Below are positions 47,374 to 62,300 of a DNA stretch of 64,000 nucleotides, in pieces. The position numbers and the translations under genes were made by a program. The first letter of the stretch is position 1; every line of letters begins with the position of its first letter. The DNA lies in NCBI GenBank assembly GCA_000469685.2, contig LS997566.1, positions 42,670,920-42,734,919 on the forward strand, read 5' to 3'. A model generated the notes under the pieces. It was not told where the DNA came from, did not search any database, and saw only the letters and a program-made list of their open reading frames with translations. The stretch is from Haemonchus contortus (Eukaryota > Nematoda > Chromadorea > Rhabditida > Trichostrongylidae).

Positions 47374-50300
47374 TCACGCTGTCGTCGTCGGCGGTTGCGA
47401 TGACGGTGATGACGGTGGTTCCTCTTTGACGGAGGAATCACACTGATTGATTAACGCACTATCCACAAGGACACCGCGTAATTCATTTCCCGTCTGCTCA
47501 TCTACCGTATTCTTTTTTGACCAGTATGGCGATGATGGAGTAATTAGCTAAAATTGGAAAAAGCTTTTGGTGATGCCCGATCGTATCGTTTCATCATCGA
47601 AAAGCTTACCAAACTGGGTATTTCCTCGTGATGCGATTTCCCATAGCCAGAATCGACCATGTCAGATCTGAAAGCGGAATCTTCACAAAGTAATACAGCA
47701 AAAGTAGGTTATACCGCAAAAGCAGCACCTTATAGTCAGCGAATGCTTCCAGATTAATCGTTTCAACTCCCTACAGATGTACCATATGTGGGAGTGACCT
47801 GATTTTGGGTGGGTGGGTCGAACTTTTTTAAGGGTTCTACTGAGACGAGTCCATTCGAGCGACTACCCGAGAGAGTACTTCACAAGCTCCATTATGTGCA
47901 GGTGCATCCCCTCCTCCCTATCCAGGCGCAGGAGGGAAAGGGAGGTCAACGTTTGATGGAGCACGTTTGAATAATTGATTTACTTGATTGATTCTTTTGT
48001 GGGCGGTGTTTATACCAGGAGTACATATTTACTCATCGCATTGGAACTGAACCTAATGAAAATCTGCGATCCGATACAGTTTATTACCGTAATCCCACGA
48101 TTACTTCATACAGCTGCTAACCGTTGAACGTCATGAAATTATACACGCTTTTTGCTCAGTTATAGTTATAGTGCAATGTTAGGAATACGGTAGGAATTTC
48201 AGTGTCGAATTGTGCATGATAAAGTCTATCCTATGTGCTATGGCAGCTGATAAGCTATGACATATAAGCCATAAAGAAGGCGTGGGCAAGAGAGAGCTTG
48301 GTAGTGCAAGCACGGTGCCCGGAAGGCATAGGTAAGGGTTCGAGTCCCGTCCGAGACTGAAGTTTTGTCCACAAATCGACAACCTTGTGAGAATTCTATC
48401 CTACTTCTTTCAAGTTAGTTCGTAAGCGAAACAAAAGTAGCACCTCAAAGCAATCAAAAATGAAAGCGCTTAGCTCTACCCAACTTTGATATGAACTTAC
48501 ATTGAGCTCAGAGTACCCACTGCTTTCCAGTAAGCCTGACCTGATCTGAACTGATCTATATCAAGAAAGGTTTAGCATTTATTTAGTTTCCTGCTAGGGA
48601 AGTTTTACATTAGAGTTAAAACTCTCAAATCTATCGATTTCCAATCATACCGGCTTGAAATCGAGTGATCATCAAAATCAGAAGGCATCAGACCACAAAC
48701 TGAACGAACTCGCTCGAGAGTCTCATCCGCCGCAGGAAGAAGATCAGGTTTCTCTCTGAAAAGTAGTTTTTATTGGAGCTTCATTCATTCCCCAGAAATC
48801 GCGGGTAACACTGTGTTGGCGGATCAACGCCATTAAGGTAATACCCAGGTTGCCCCGCCCACAGCCCCTACGGCACGCCCACCATGAAGTCAATAAACGT
48901 TGAGACGTACCTCAAACTTGAACACGACGGATGTCTTCTGTTTGATTTATCATTGGAGGGAGGCAAGCGATTCGATTGGAGATTTTTGAGTGCAACCTGC
49001 AATGTCTCAGATTAGGCTCGGACTCCCAAGTACTAACTTCGGAATACCGTACTCATCGAAACAATAAACAAACAGCAGGACAATGCTCACGTCACTATCG
49101 ACAATATGTTAAAGAACAAGCTGTTCTACAGCTGCACGTCTTCTAGTTATGGTCTGAATGGATGGCAATCATGCCATGGGCGGAAGAAAGCTCTTGGGAA
49201 GGAATGTGCCAAGCCATTTCTCCTTTAAATCGATGCATTACACTGAAGAATAGACTGGTTTCCAACAATAATTTCAATAATATAGGGTAACCGGAAAGTG
49301 TGAGCTGGCAAAAATGCTTTGCGCATGAGTGGTAGGCACTTCAAGATAAATTATTATATTTCGCCGGTCATTAGGAAGAGTAGCGGGAAAGGTCTTTCAA
49401 GGGGTGTATATTGAGGTACATGCCCAGACGGGTGAGTTCCTGTACCCGAACGGCGGTCTGTTCTCGTCACACTCGCCCCATGCAGTAGTGAGCAGTGTAA
49501 GGGGTGTAAGGGTCGACGTCTTGAACGTTCGGTGAATGATTACTGTAACCGCCGCGGAACTACTGGCGAGTACATGCCATCAGCGATGAAAATCCGAGTA
49601 CAAATTCTGCCAATTTACGATGAGGTGCATAGGTACACTCATAGGGATTCATCGTTTGTAACCCGCCTGACCTGAGGGGCCGGCGGGTCCCAGCTAGTCC
49701 TTCCGCTTCGCCGCTCCGCCTTCGAAATTAGTCCTACCAAGCCTCCCTTGAAGAGCAGACTACCTATTCTTTGTAAATAACTGTTTTTTGTTAGCACTTT
49801 GTAATCGTGTATGATAAAAACTCGAAGGATATGATTTCACCTCTCACCAAACCCCTTTTTTTTGGATTAGCCCCACATTCTAGTCCCTTACGAGATCGTA
49901 GTGTCGTATTGAATGCGTATGCGGCCTCTACAATGACTTGCAGTGGCTAGGAAAGGCACAAAAACAAGAGCTCCCAAACCTTTTGTGAAGTTCTTCTGGG
50001 TATTCCCAATGGCTGACCTAACATTCTCGGCAACAACGGCTCATCGTCTTCCATCTTAAACAGAGAATTCAAAAACATCAAGAAAATAAAGTCATGGTGT
50101 CCGAAGGGACATCCAAATCCTGAACGAGTCTCAAGTACGGAAAGAATTGCCAAACCTTCAGAACAGAATAACTGGATTCTTGTCGTGAAATGGTTTTCAA
50201 GTCAGATGATGAGCAATCGAACCGAAGATCACAGAAAGCAGCCGATAGTAAGGAATCATTGTCGAAGGATAGTGACTCGGATTTAGATCTTGACAGGAGA

Positions 50301-53300
50301 TTCGAACACTCTGAATGGAAAATAATCAAACATGGGTTCATTGAAGCAGATACAACTTTTCTGGACCATCACTGGCACATCCTTTGTACTTGTTAGCCAT
50401 TTGACTGCGTGGAATTCAAGGAGGAAAGAATTTCTGTCTGAAAATAGACAATAACCTTCAACTTCAACGACGGCCCTGGGGTCGTCATCTGTCTGACATT
50501 CACAAGTCACCATTCGTTTCGCCGTTGGGGCAGTTTCTTCAATGATTTTACTCAACCGTTCATTTTGTAGAAATTTCGAGAAGAGTATAGACCTGTAAAT
50601 AATCCACATTAACCTCTATAGAGCAAAACACTCTACCATCACATACCGAAAATCGCCTCTGTACGGTTTAATTTTCTCCAACGTCTTCACAGTGTCAAAG
50701 ATTGGCCGACCGTGATGGGGAAGCCGGTCAAATTTGAATGCTCGCGTCTGCGGGTGAGGAGAACCTTAACGGGGATTGATCATAAAGATTAACAAGGCAG
50801 AAGTAGTAAAGTAATGAACTTCTGGTGTCTGGGGTCATACTGCTGGCTACGCTCAGTTGATCTTGCTGCACTGTAGAGACCTAAATCGAATTGTATTGAT
50901 GTGAAGGGCTTCGCCACATCACAGAGTAGAGTCGAGTTTGAATTCAATTTTTCAAAAATTAAAATTCAAGCATTAAATTTCTTATTTCACCAATTCTACC
51001 TAGGTTCCGTAGGAACTAAAGTCCCAGCTCAATGGCTTCCCCTTGACTGGCCTAGTTTCGGCAGAGCACTCGGGGCTTACTTTAATGCATCTCCTGGGCC
51101 TGAACAATAAAAGCGGAGGTGCTTATCAGACCGCTAATGAAAAAAGGTTGGGGAAAAGGGGAAAACGCCCTTCAGAAGCTTTTAGAAGAAGTTATGAGAT
51201 GGGCAACTCGGAGCACGTTGACAGTCCTTTTATCAACAGCACTCGTCAAGGTAGTATTGCTTCCTAATTGAAGAGGTACCGCCTGCAAGAGAGTTGGTGC
51301 TGAAGAAGTGGTCTTTGAGGTTCCACAAGGGAAGGTGATTTGGTTCCACCTTTTAGCGCTCGCTTTGCAAAGTACGGTACATTGAGGTAGCTGAATAGAT
51401 CGAATATCTGAGACTGTTTCTTATGCAAAGCAGGAGTTTTCAGCTGGACCATCTAACCGAACTGACCAAATTGGGAACTTCACTGGCTGCAGGTACATAC
51501 TAACTTCAAGAGCATGTTGTTCAGCTGGTACAACGTTTCCCTGCCTTCCTACTTGACAAGTAATTAGATGCTGTTGAAAGGAATCCTTCCGGAAGCAACC
51601 TATTGAGAAGCCACTCAGGTGAGCCAGCAGAACAGGCGACGTTCGGCATTACCGCGAAAAAAGCGAAACGTTAACGGCGTATGAGCTCCAACTTAGAGAA
51701 CTGTTGAGAGGCATATCAGGAACTACCGTATCCAATGGGGAAAGGGATTTGGTTACGGCCTAGAAAAGCTGGCAGTCTCATGCAATATGGTGCGTTAGCA
51801 AAGGAAATAAAAAAAACGAAAATGTCCATATTACTGTATTCTCTCGCAGCTGCGCCAGGTCAACAGCCCAAACGAAGGTTCCGTCTAATAGATTTTTTCT
51901 CTTTCTTCTGATTTTCTCCCTACCCATGAGTCACACAGCACCTTTTGAATGTAGCAGCATATGGCTAAGTTATCGCAAAGTTCGGCTCTGGTTTCTCAGT
52001 GTTTCTCTTACACTTAGGGATTTCCCCTTGGAAAATTGCACCCGGCACCTCCTCATTTTTCCCGACGGGTTTGAGTGGCACCAGAAAGATTTGAGAGCGT
52101 CGCTTTACTGCCTCGTGCCAGAGCAAAATCGTTGAACGTCGTAGAAGTTATAGCTGGCCTACTCAAGTGTAGGCATTCGTCACCACTTCTGCCTAGAACC
52201 ATTCAAGAGGCTTACCCCCGTTTCGGCATTTCTTCTTTGACTTACGTTTCTGTTGATGGTCATCGATACCTAACAGTATTGCTGAGCTTTTACGTGGAGA
52301 AGTCATGGAACCGATTTACTTGTATTCAGAACGGTCTTATTTTGAAATTATTACAGAACAGATCTACATTACTTATCAGTCAATACCTTTAGTCCATGCA
52401 TAGTATCCTCTTCTTTCACAGGTTCCTCTTCTTTTTCCTCTTCACTATCGCTTTCCTCAATTGATGGACCCAGACGGGATATGAGCAGATTATTGGCAAT
52501 CCTAAAGCAGGTAATATTCAGGTAAAGGTTCAGGTGACCACAGTGAATTTTCAAAGTAAATGATTTTTTAAAATAAGCGGTAGCTAGGATATTCAGGAAA
52601 GAAAGCAGTAGCAACGTTCAAACCCTCTTAGATATCCAAAAACCATGATTATTGATTACTCCCATCGATTGAGCCGTTCATAACAAACCAGATGTTTATC
52701 AGATGCTTGCTGGTCGTAGTTATCGATTTATTCCATCCATCAAATCCATTTTGCGAGTTGACAGTAATAAATTCAGGACTTTTCAAGTCCGATGATCATC
52801 ATTATTGATCGATTTCATCAAATGAACTTGATTATCGATTGTAGCAAATTGATTTCTAGGTACCGAACAACCATAGGTGCTGATCACTTTCGTCTGATAA
52901 CTTGCTGGTGATGAAGATGCGTCAGAAGTTGATGTTTTCTTCTTACTGGCAGGGGGACTGGCAGGTGGGTAGGCACGAATCAAGATCCTCTTGGAATAGT
53001 TATTAAATGTGATTACCGATCCAGTATTGTAAACAGGAATATTTTCTCCCCTCAATATTCCTGTAAAAGATGTAAGACCATGAATGATGCCATCTCTCTT
53101 GTGAAAATGAAAAGTCAAAATGAAAATCGGAGTGTTCAGTCTTCCACCCACCGTCCAGCCATCCATTCCTTTGCTTCAGCCAGAAAACCTGTCTCTTTGC
53201 TGACTTTTTTCATTGGTAGTGCTAGCAGATTACCTGAAAAGGAATGCAGATGAGAGCGACTTGCTTTGCAGCGGTTCAGAACATTTGCTGGGATACGGTA

Positions 53301-56300
53301 GTCGGCTGTAATCGGCCGGTCAACTCAAAAACGTTTTCGGATAATCGATCGGTACAGTATCGCATCGTGTCGCTGCTGACCACTGTCATCCTTCTTAAGA
53401 ACGAGATTCACTAGACTGTGACGTGGCCTCGGATCGTCCTTTCAAGGTTTTCTATTGCATCAGAAGTTTTTAGAATGGTGGTACCTAATTGAGCAAGTGC
53501 TAGGACCTTTCAGATGAATCCTATCAGAATCGGAACTTTTCGGAGGAACCCGTAGGTCTTTTCTGGAGTCTGCCAAGTATTTTGTCGGAAGTATCGTGTC
53601 TGACATTTTTTTTATCCCCCATCCTGACATTAGTGTAACATGGTGCTATTCATATGACTTTTTTCACCGTGCCAGCGGTTCTTGGTAACTCCAAGTGATT
53701 TTTTGAATGATGAAAATGAAAGCTAAGCGACTTCGGTTCAATATTATTGATATGGACAAATCTTATTTGCATTTGATGTACGATAGGGGACTGGATGAGA
53801 AATAAAAAACAACGGATAGGAAGGCGAGTTCACTTCTGCCATCCAGTAGAGTTAAGTGAACTTTGAATGGAAAGCGAGGTGTCCCCATATCTTCCACACA
53901 TCACTTCTTATTCCAAAATCGAGACCCGCGTTCGATCTTTAGAACTCTGCCTTTTTATGAATTTGATAAGGATTAAAGAATACGGTATATGATATTATGG
54001 ACCTCGTCCCGTTATGGGAAGCGCCTGTGCATTCGACTTCCCCCCGCCCCCCCTCCCGCCTTTCCCCCTTCTCCCCCATAGAGAATCGTATGAGCGTAGT
54101 GAATGGCCTATACTATGGCTTTCATAAGCCAGCCACCAGTACAGATAAGTGTTTTTACCCTCTCCGACAAGTCCGCTACCAATTAATCGATCCTGGAAGA
54201 ACGTTCGATAAGGGATTTGATTCTTGAACTTGAAACTTGGCAATCACCTCCCTTTGATCTTGATCATTTATTTTAAAAGAATACAGTCACTAGGCCATCA
54301 CCTACTATTATTCTCAGACCAATCTAAGTAGAAGGTGAGAAGTTGCCTTTTCGGGTACCCGAAATATTCGGGTATTGATTTCGTTTGAAGAGCATGGAGC
54401 AAATTTTAATTCCTAGGAGCTCGTAGTAAATCCACCACAATATAAGAAAAAAGTCAAAAAGTACTTTGAGGAGATTCACCATTTCGAAAGATAGCGGGTA
54501 AAGAAATGATAGCTTTCACTGGTAAGTATATGACTTTGAACTAGAAGGTTCGTAAGTTTGCTTTCTCAGTAAAACTTGAGACGACGAACATCAGCCGATA
54601 TCAGATAGGCAAAGGTAGTGAAGAACGGAGCCAACAAGTTGAAATCTAAATTGACTTTCGAGTGGTGGTGGCCCCATCTTTACAATCAGCTCCATAAGTA
54701 TCGAACTTAAGTGATGCGTAACCCTTGCCCGTGCTCGATGGATTCAAGCTTCAAATCACTGAGCGCTTCAGGGAGATTTTGAATCAGTCAGGCGGATGCT
54801 GGCAGCAGCTCTTCCAGCTTCCCCGTGAGTCAGGTCATAATTACGCTCCGATAAGGCACTGGGCACCACAGGAAGTTTTCTGCTTCCCCAAGAGATTTGG
54901 GTCATGGGTACAGAGCAAAAAAACTTTAAAAATCCAAATTGTGGAAATTTTTGCCTCATAGGTCGCATTCTCACTGCAAGCCAGAAAAAACTACAAAACA
55001 TAATAGTGAAATGCTTCGAAAGAAGCGAACTAAAAAAGGAGAATTTCCATGATTCCACAAAATGAAATCAAAATTATTAGCCGTATGACACGATAAATGG
55101 CAAAACTGGAATTAGGTTGGCAGAACTGTTTCCAGTGGTTGTCAATGGGTGGAGCTGATGACGACTATTGGCCATTTGGGCCCATCCATCATGTGAACCC
55201 ACCAAACTTGTATTTTCCTTTAACTTTTCCACATTTCGGGTATCCATTCTGGATTGTATCTATAGAGCTGCACACGAACTGACAGGAAGGTAAATAAGAA
55301 AAACTTGAGTAAACAATCAAATAAATAGACAAGCAAATAAATTAGTAAATAAACCGATAATTAGCTGAAAGGACTTCTGGTTTACCCATTACAATATCTT
55401 CTGGGAGATAACAGAATAGGGCAAAATCGAAAGCTTCCCATGTCTCCAGATAAAGTTTTATTCCATAATCCATTCTGTTAGTTATGTTTGTTCATTATAT
55501 TTGTTTACTTTGACTTGATGTTTTCTTAACTGCTGTTATTTCGCCGCAGTACGCTATAGGGAAGCTACACAAGGTTCACGAGCTATGGACAAAACTTCGG
55601 CCTCGCCCGGGACTCGAACACGTAAGGGTGCCAGCCGGACTCCGTGCTCTTATTCCTTACGCTACCGAGACCCCGCTTGCCCTTGGCTCCTTAATGGCTT
55701 ATCAATATTGTTTGTTTATGTTTACTCTCTGTAACTATATAGATCACTGACATCATCACGAACATTTTTAAAGGCTGTTTACAAGCTTAGAAAAGCAAAA
55801 TGAGCAGGAAAGTGCTAGATCTTTGACATTTCTTTGGAAAAAATAGCTGGGTAGAGATGTTTTTAATTTTAACACCTTGACATGAGTTTTGAAAAGAATA
55901 TTTGAAAATGAATAATGACAGGAAGTAAAAAACAGAGCGAATACACAGCCTCTCCCATCTATCCAACCCATCAACCCGAATCAGACCTCTGTTTAGTACT
56001 CTTCAACCCTAAATGAGGCGATTAATCAGTGTACTCTCCCATACCCCCAGTTAGAAACATTAATCGTCACCGCTTGATTCTTCAATTGCTCAACTTCATT
56101 TCGTGGGGTTCAACCATCGATGGAATGCGGTGGGGACAAAGAGTCATATATCGTCCCTTTGAAAACACAGAGTGATCTATGGGGACAGTAGTGTACCTGT
56201 CATGCAGAGCTCCAATGGTGCCACTTCTTCGTCCATTCGCTCGTCTTGAACAACGATTTCGGCCATTTTTTCAATCTCTTCAATGTACTCTTCTAGGAGA

Positions 56301-59300
56301 CGATTCAGCAACCGTTCTAGGGCTGCCTGAAATCTCAGTGCTCACAAGTTGCATCCAAATTTCAATTACCAACAAATTTTTCCACTGAATAACTGAAATG
56401 AACTACGGGAATCAGGTCCTTTTCATGCGGTTCTTTTAATAAGTTATTTACTCGGAGGAACTTCCCCCCTTTTCGAGTCAATCAGTTCTTTTCGAACGGA
56501 AATCAGGGGATTCCCCTGCCACGACTGCAGGATTGAAGAGGACTCTGAAGATTTCCCAAACCGTTTTCGGGAACCCTATCACATTAGCCGTGATAAAATA
56601 GATAAATTTATGGAAAAGTGCGAGATTATACCCTGTGGAGCATAACTACGGGTAAAACCTCTGCATTGTATGTGATGTGGGAAGTTAAAGCACCCACAGG
56701 GTTCCAGAAACCTTGCAAGGTCATACCCCCTGGGAGCTGAATAAAACTGCAGTAACCTTTTTCAATCACTCAGCTATTACTTGAAGTAGCTTCTCAGAAC
56801 CTCCTTTGATGAGACTTTCTCAACTCTCCTAAATAAAAATGATTTCTGAATCCCAAATATCGAGATTTGTATCTAAAGGGAACATGTGGAGCCATTATGC
56901 ACAGGCTTATATTTTTTGTGTGTTTTTCTAGCCCCTTGCAGAGTGTTTGAGTGATTCTTTCAGCTTTCATGCTCTCCTATTTGACATGTGTTCCTTCTTC
57001 TTTGCTCTTTCACTGTGAAATCACCTCGGAGTAATCCTTTTTACACCGTTTATTTGACTCGGCACGTTGAAATATCGCCCCCAATTAAAGCGTCGGCAGA
57101 TGCTCGCGTAAGAGTTTAACATTCATGGGCCCTCCATTGATTCAGCCCCTTAATGACTTGATCATTTTATCACGTGGGACCAAAGGTCTAGGACTGCGAG
57201 CTCAACGATGTAACGTTTGAACTGCCGCGAAAGACAACTCGTCCAGTTCTTTCTGAGTCCAGCCATGCTCCCAACGTTGTCAAAAACTTTGCTATTATTG
57301 TGGAGACAGAACATTTGAGGTCAGCATTCCCATATGGGTCCGACATATCGAAGGGATAAGCGCTTTGAGCTGAGAGGACAAAGTTAATCTAACGTTCATA
57401 ATCAATCAAGCCCTCCTAATCCCTCCTTCGAACCCAGGTTTTCAGTCTCCTCCGAGAATCTTTAGCCACCAATACACCCGGCTCTTCCGAGGGTATATTT
57501 AGTTAGCTCATTTCATGCCGTTCCCTTCCCTTTAATATAAACAGCGCGTAAGGATAAAATGGGGGCTCGAGATGGGAAAGGAAGTCGTTTAGGAGAGACA
57601 GAGATCCTGCCAATTCTATGTCTAATGGCTTGGCTTTGACCCATCCGACCCACAACTGGTATTACTTCTGGGGGGTTATGTGAAGCAGATTGGTGCTAGC
57701 AGGTACCAAAACCAGCAGGACCACCTCTCATCCCCTCATTCCCCTCCCCTACCCCTCATACCCCTAGCCCCTCTCCATATTCCAATACTAGGGTTGCCTT
57801 TTATATTTTGAGATTTGGCAAGACTAGTGTAGCAATCTAGCAACTGACACCACTATCGTAAAGTTTGACTATTTTTAGGTTACGTTGCGAAATTTGAGCG
57901 CGATTTGTTTTGTTTACACTAAGTTATAGGATTTTGTTTAGGCCAGGTTATGGGGTAGAACCGTGAGCATTTTCGCGCGATTATTTTCCTCAACTTTCGA
58001 CGTGGACTATTTCAACAACAATGCACGGATGAACTCAGTTCAATTTTTGGTGATGAGGCTTCATCCAAGACCAGTGTTTATCGATGGTCCAGTGAGTTCA
58101 CCCGAGGTCGTAGTTCACTCGAAGAAGAATTTCGTGAAGGTGGTCCAAAATCAGTTGTTGTTCCGGAAACCGTTGATACTGTGCACAAACAAATAATGCA
58201 AGAGATTCATGTGGCCTATCGTGAGATTGGGACAACCTTAGGCATTAGTGGGACCAGCATATATTCAATTTTGCATGAACGTTTGACTGTAAAAAAAAAT
58301 TGTTTTTGAAAAATTTGTCAATCCTCCAGAAAAGGGACTCATGTCGATTGATCGAAAGAAATGCTCAAAAAATACGATCGCGGTGCTTCGAAACACGTCT
58401 ATGACATCGACACAAGTGGTGGATCATGGATTTATGCGTATGAGCCCGAAGGGAAACAGCAGTCGACCGTATGGGTTTTTCAAGGTGAGCCAAGTCCAAC
58501 AACAGCCGTCCGCGCACCAAGCACTTCCGAGAAATTGACCTCCTGTTTCTTCGGAAAAACTGGACATGTCGGAACCGTACCCCTAGGGCAAGCAGAACAG
58601 TTAATTCTGAGTGGTATACCACCATTTGTTTGTCAGTTGACTTTCAAAAAATCAGGGAAAAAAATTGCTGCAGACGGAACACTCTTCACCCCGACAATGC
58701 GAGCTCCCACACATCGGCTCAAACAACTCCATTTTTGAGCACTCAAAACAACGATTTGACAGGTACAAGCCATGTAGCCCCCGGGTGACTTCTTCTCATC
58801 CCGTTGGTAAAAAATAAAATGGGAAGTCAACGTTTTTCGACACCTGAAGAAGCCGTTGATGCGTTCAGAATCCATGTTTTAGAGTTACGTACATCAGAGT
58901 GGCAAAAGTGCTTCGAAAATTGGTTCGAGCCCATACAAAAGTATATAGATCTTAATGTGGAGATTTTTGAAAGGCAGTAAACCGGTTTTCAATAAATAGT
59001 ATTTGTTTCGGTTCTCAAATCTCAAAGTATAAAAGGCAACCTACGTATATGAAGTTTTCCATTGATAAGTGAATAAAAACAATGAAAACCTCTGTACCTG
59101 AATAAGGTTGAAGCACATAGATAACAAGGCTAAGCCGATTAGGATCAGCAAGAAGTTGAAAATCATCATATCGGGATTCATAAACACGATGTCACCCAAA
59201 CCGACAGTACTGAAATAGAGCACAGTGAGCATCTTCATAGGTGTGGGGAGAAAGTAGTTCGGACCCTCAATGGCTACTTAAGTTTAGTTAATTAGTTGTC

Positions 59301-62300
59301 CTATTTGAAAAGGAAGGTAGTCTGCTGAATTAGGGAGTAAGGGCCCAGAGAATTTATACCATGAATTACCTCTACAGGATTACCACATCACCACGGGGAA
59401 TCAGTAGGACCCCTCAGGCTTTCCTGGGATTTGGGAGAGAATCTGGAAGATTACTCGGGAATGGAAGCTCTTTCCAAAAGAGAACTCCCCATACTAATTC
59501 CACTACGCCCTATTGCTCACAAGTGAAGGAGGCCGGCAAAAACAAATCTGTCAGAAAGTATACCAAGAGATTTCCTCGAGAAAAACCTTTTTTCGCTTAA
59601 ATCAACATATTAGATATAACTTTTCTCTGAATGAAGTTCACTGTACCTGATAGAGACGAAAAAGAAGTAGATGGAAGTCAGGTACCCCCACTCCCGTTCC
59701 CAGTAACAGAACAAGGAAGCTGAGAATAGGATCCAGAGGAACAACATCGACAAGGCGATAGGAATTGGGAAGGCATTTTCGGCATGAAGACGAGCATTCA
59801 TTTTATTCTGAAGATAAGCCAGTTTATATAGAAATTTATGAGATGGAAAGCTGTCCATGCAAGAACCTGCTGTTCAGGACCAAGTTCAGGATCGCGTTTT
59901 TGAGCACTACCATTCTCATAATTCCCATCCCATTTGTAAATTCTCTTAAAAGTAAAAATTAAGTTAATTAGCTCAAAAATCAAGCTCCTTCATAGCAGAA
60001 TCCATAAAACCTTACCGAGAAGAAATGCGAAACGGTTTGTAACGATTTTGTGTCTGCAATTTTACGTCGTGATGACCGTAGTCGCTTGTAAAGTTTGCGA
60101 CAACCCCGTGACATCAAGCGACCTATGTCCTGTAAGGGCTCCATAGTTGAAATATCGATGAATTACTGGTGTTGATTAGTTGATAGGTACGAGTAGTATC
60201 ATTAGTGATTATCAGTACCTTCAAGATGATAAGAAATATTGGAATGCCGAATAGGATGTAGAAAATTGAAGCGACTCGACCTGCAGCTGTACTTGTGGCA
60301 GGGAAACCGTAACCTGAAAAGCTTGACTGCTTGGTGGTAGGTCATTTCTCCCACTTTTTCAGGTTGACCGCATAAGAAAGAACCTGCTATCAATTTCTTC
60401 TATTAACTGCCTATTTTGTCAACTAGATTCGACTTATGGCCTGACTTATGAAGGCCTACAAGTAAAGAATAACCGTGATTACATTTTTTTATAGAATCGG
60501 TTTCATGGTGATAGCAATAACCTTTCCCTAACTAGACCTCCTTAACTAGTTCGCCTTCTTTCACGAAAAAGATCTGTTTGAACTTCACCTGGCTTATAAA
60601 GCATTAAAGCATTAGGGTTCAGTAAGCCCAGCATTACGTAGTACTGGGGTGTTAGGCTCATCTCTTCGAGAAGAACTCTTCTGATGAGACATCTATTCCA
60701 TCGATAAGGCTTGTAGGACCGAAGGCAGTCTTTGCAGGATCCAAGTTTCTCATGAGCTTCTTCCTATAGAGCTCTCTGGTGGATGTAATCAAGAATCCAA
60801 AGTAATTTTTGATTTAATAAAGTGCAGGGCTCGTTTTACGGGGCACGTTCGATCTGCGAACGTTTTGACGATGTTGCTGTCACGTTGCTACTAAGCCATT
60901 AGGGCTCAAAATGTTTAATGGAAGGGCTTACAGGGGTGTTCACTGGATTTGATAAGCAACTATTTCATAGTGAATTCAACCAAGAACTATTTGAACTGGA
61001 CCTATTGACTCGATAACTTTACAATGATATGTAGTTCTGCTTTTTCCCGCTCATAAGGAACCTCATAATCTAACAAAAAAGTAGGCAGAGGCTGTGTCAT
61101 ATCTGAGATCCCCTCAAAATGAAAATGAGAGGAGGAAAGGACAATTCTGTCAAGGTTGTTTGTGTCAGACAACTAACCGATGGTAGTGTAAAGCTGTCCA
61201 GCGTAGAACATCGACCCAAGCCACGTCCATGGAGTGTCTTCTGTCCGTTCGTTTAGGACTTCCGTGAGATTAAGATGCTCCAAGAACCAGACCAGAGCCT
61301 CTTTCGCATGTTTCAGCTGAACATACAAAAGATCTAGTTTCAAACAAATTTGATACTTATAATTTCTAGCTGTGCCCTTTCTTGGTCTAAAGGATCATCG
61401 ATTACGGTAATGATCATTACGGTAGCATAAATAGATGGTGGTGGATGAGTTTACAGAAATAATTTGATATGGTTGGACAAAAACTTATGAAACAGATGAA
61501 ATAAATCTAAAAATGGTAGGTAAATTCAAATGGGAGTACTGTAAACGACGGCCAAACAAAGTGGCTCTCTTCACTGCCACTGGCCAACCGCTCTTTCTTA
61601 TCAGCCTCTTTCTTTAATAAACTTTTTGCTATTTTCATTCTATTCATTTCCAAGGGTCGAGTTCAGAGAGCATTCCCAGGAGCACTTTTCCGATTGCTTG
61701 GGAACCAAAACACTCTGCTTGCAGGGCCCATTCAGATCGATTCATGGTTGTTTGTGAAAGGATAATCATGGGAGACGGGCAGTAGGAACGATTTTGAGTG
61801 ATCGATCCGCCGCACGCGGCTATCGCGGACCATTTGTCTCGTTATAACAGTTCTAGCAATGTTCATACAGCTCAATCGCTGTGCAACTATTACTTATGGC
61901 ACGATTCTACTGTCAGTTTTTTTGTTATTGTATTTCTTACTTGGTGCTGCATTCTGCTACATTCCTTCGCGCGCGGCGTCTCTCTCATCGCGACGCGACG
62001 TTCCTGTTGTACCACACCCGATCATCATTGACCATGTGGGATTGGAGGCAATACCGATGTATGGGCAAGTAATTTAATTGGTATAAATCAATAAAATATC
62101 TCTGACTATACAATCAAGCCCCCGGGCGTAAACGGCATCCATTCTGAAGTGGGTGATTAGGATGAGGTGGAAAAATAAGTGTGAGACCCATAAATCACAT
62201 GTGGTCCATTAGCTGCAAACTGCCATTTGGTTGTTTATTGCCCGAGGTGATGCCATTGGCGTTCCCCATACAAATTAGTCAAGAATTAATCATCAAGTCG

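Noticed and set aside
47374..47416. GTCGTCG/GATGACGG triplet repeat as a microsatellite
   Set aside because: It is the coding end of the K2P channel (Pro/Ser/Thr codons before the TGA).
50190..50396. Acidic, Ser/Asp-rich open frame on the plus strand
   Set aside because: It is antisense to the K2P exon 50310-50156, whose minus-strand frame and splice phases fit the channel tail exactly.
52783..53166. 127-codon minus-strand frame as one K2P exon
   Set aside because: Only the piece 53233-53152 fits the phases on both sides and gives a sensible join (AEAKEWMAG to RIANNLL). The Ser/Lys-rich remainder has no acceptor in the right phase.
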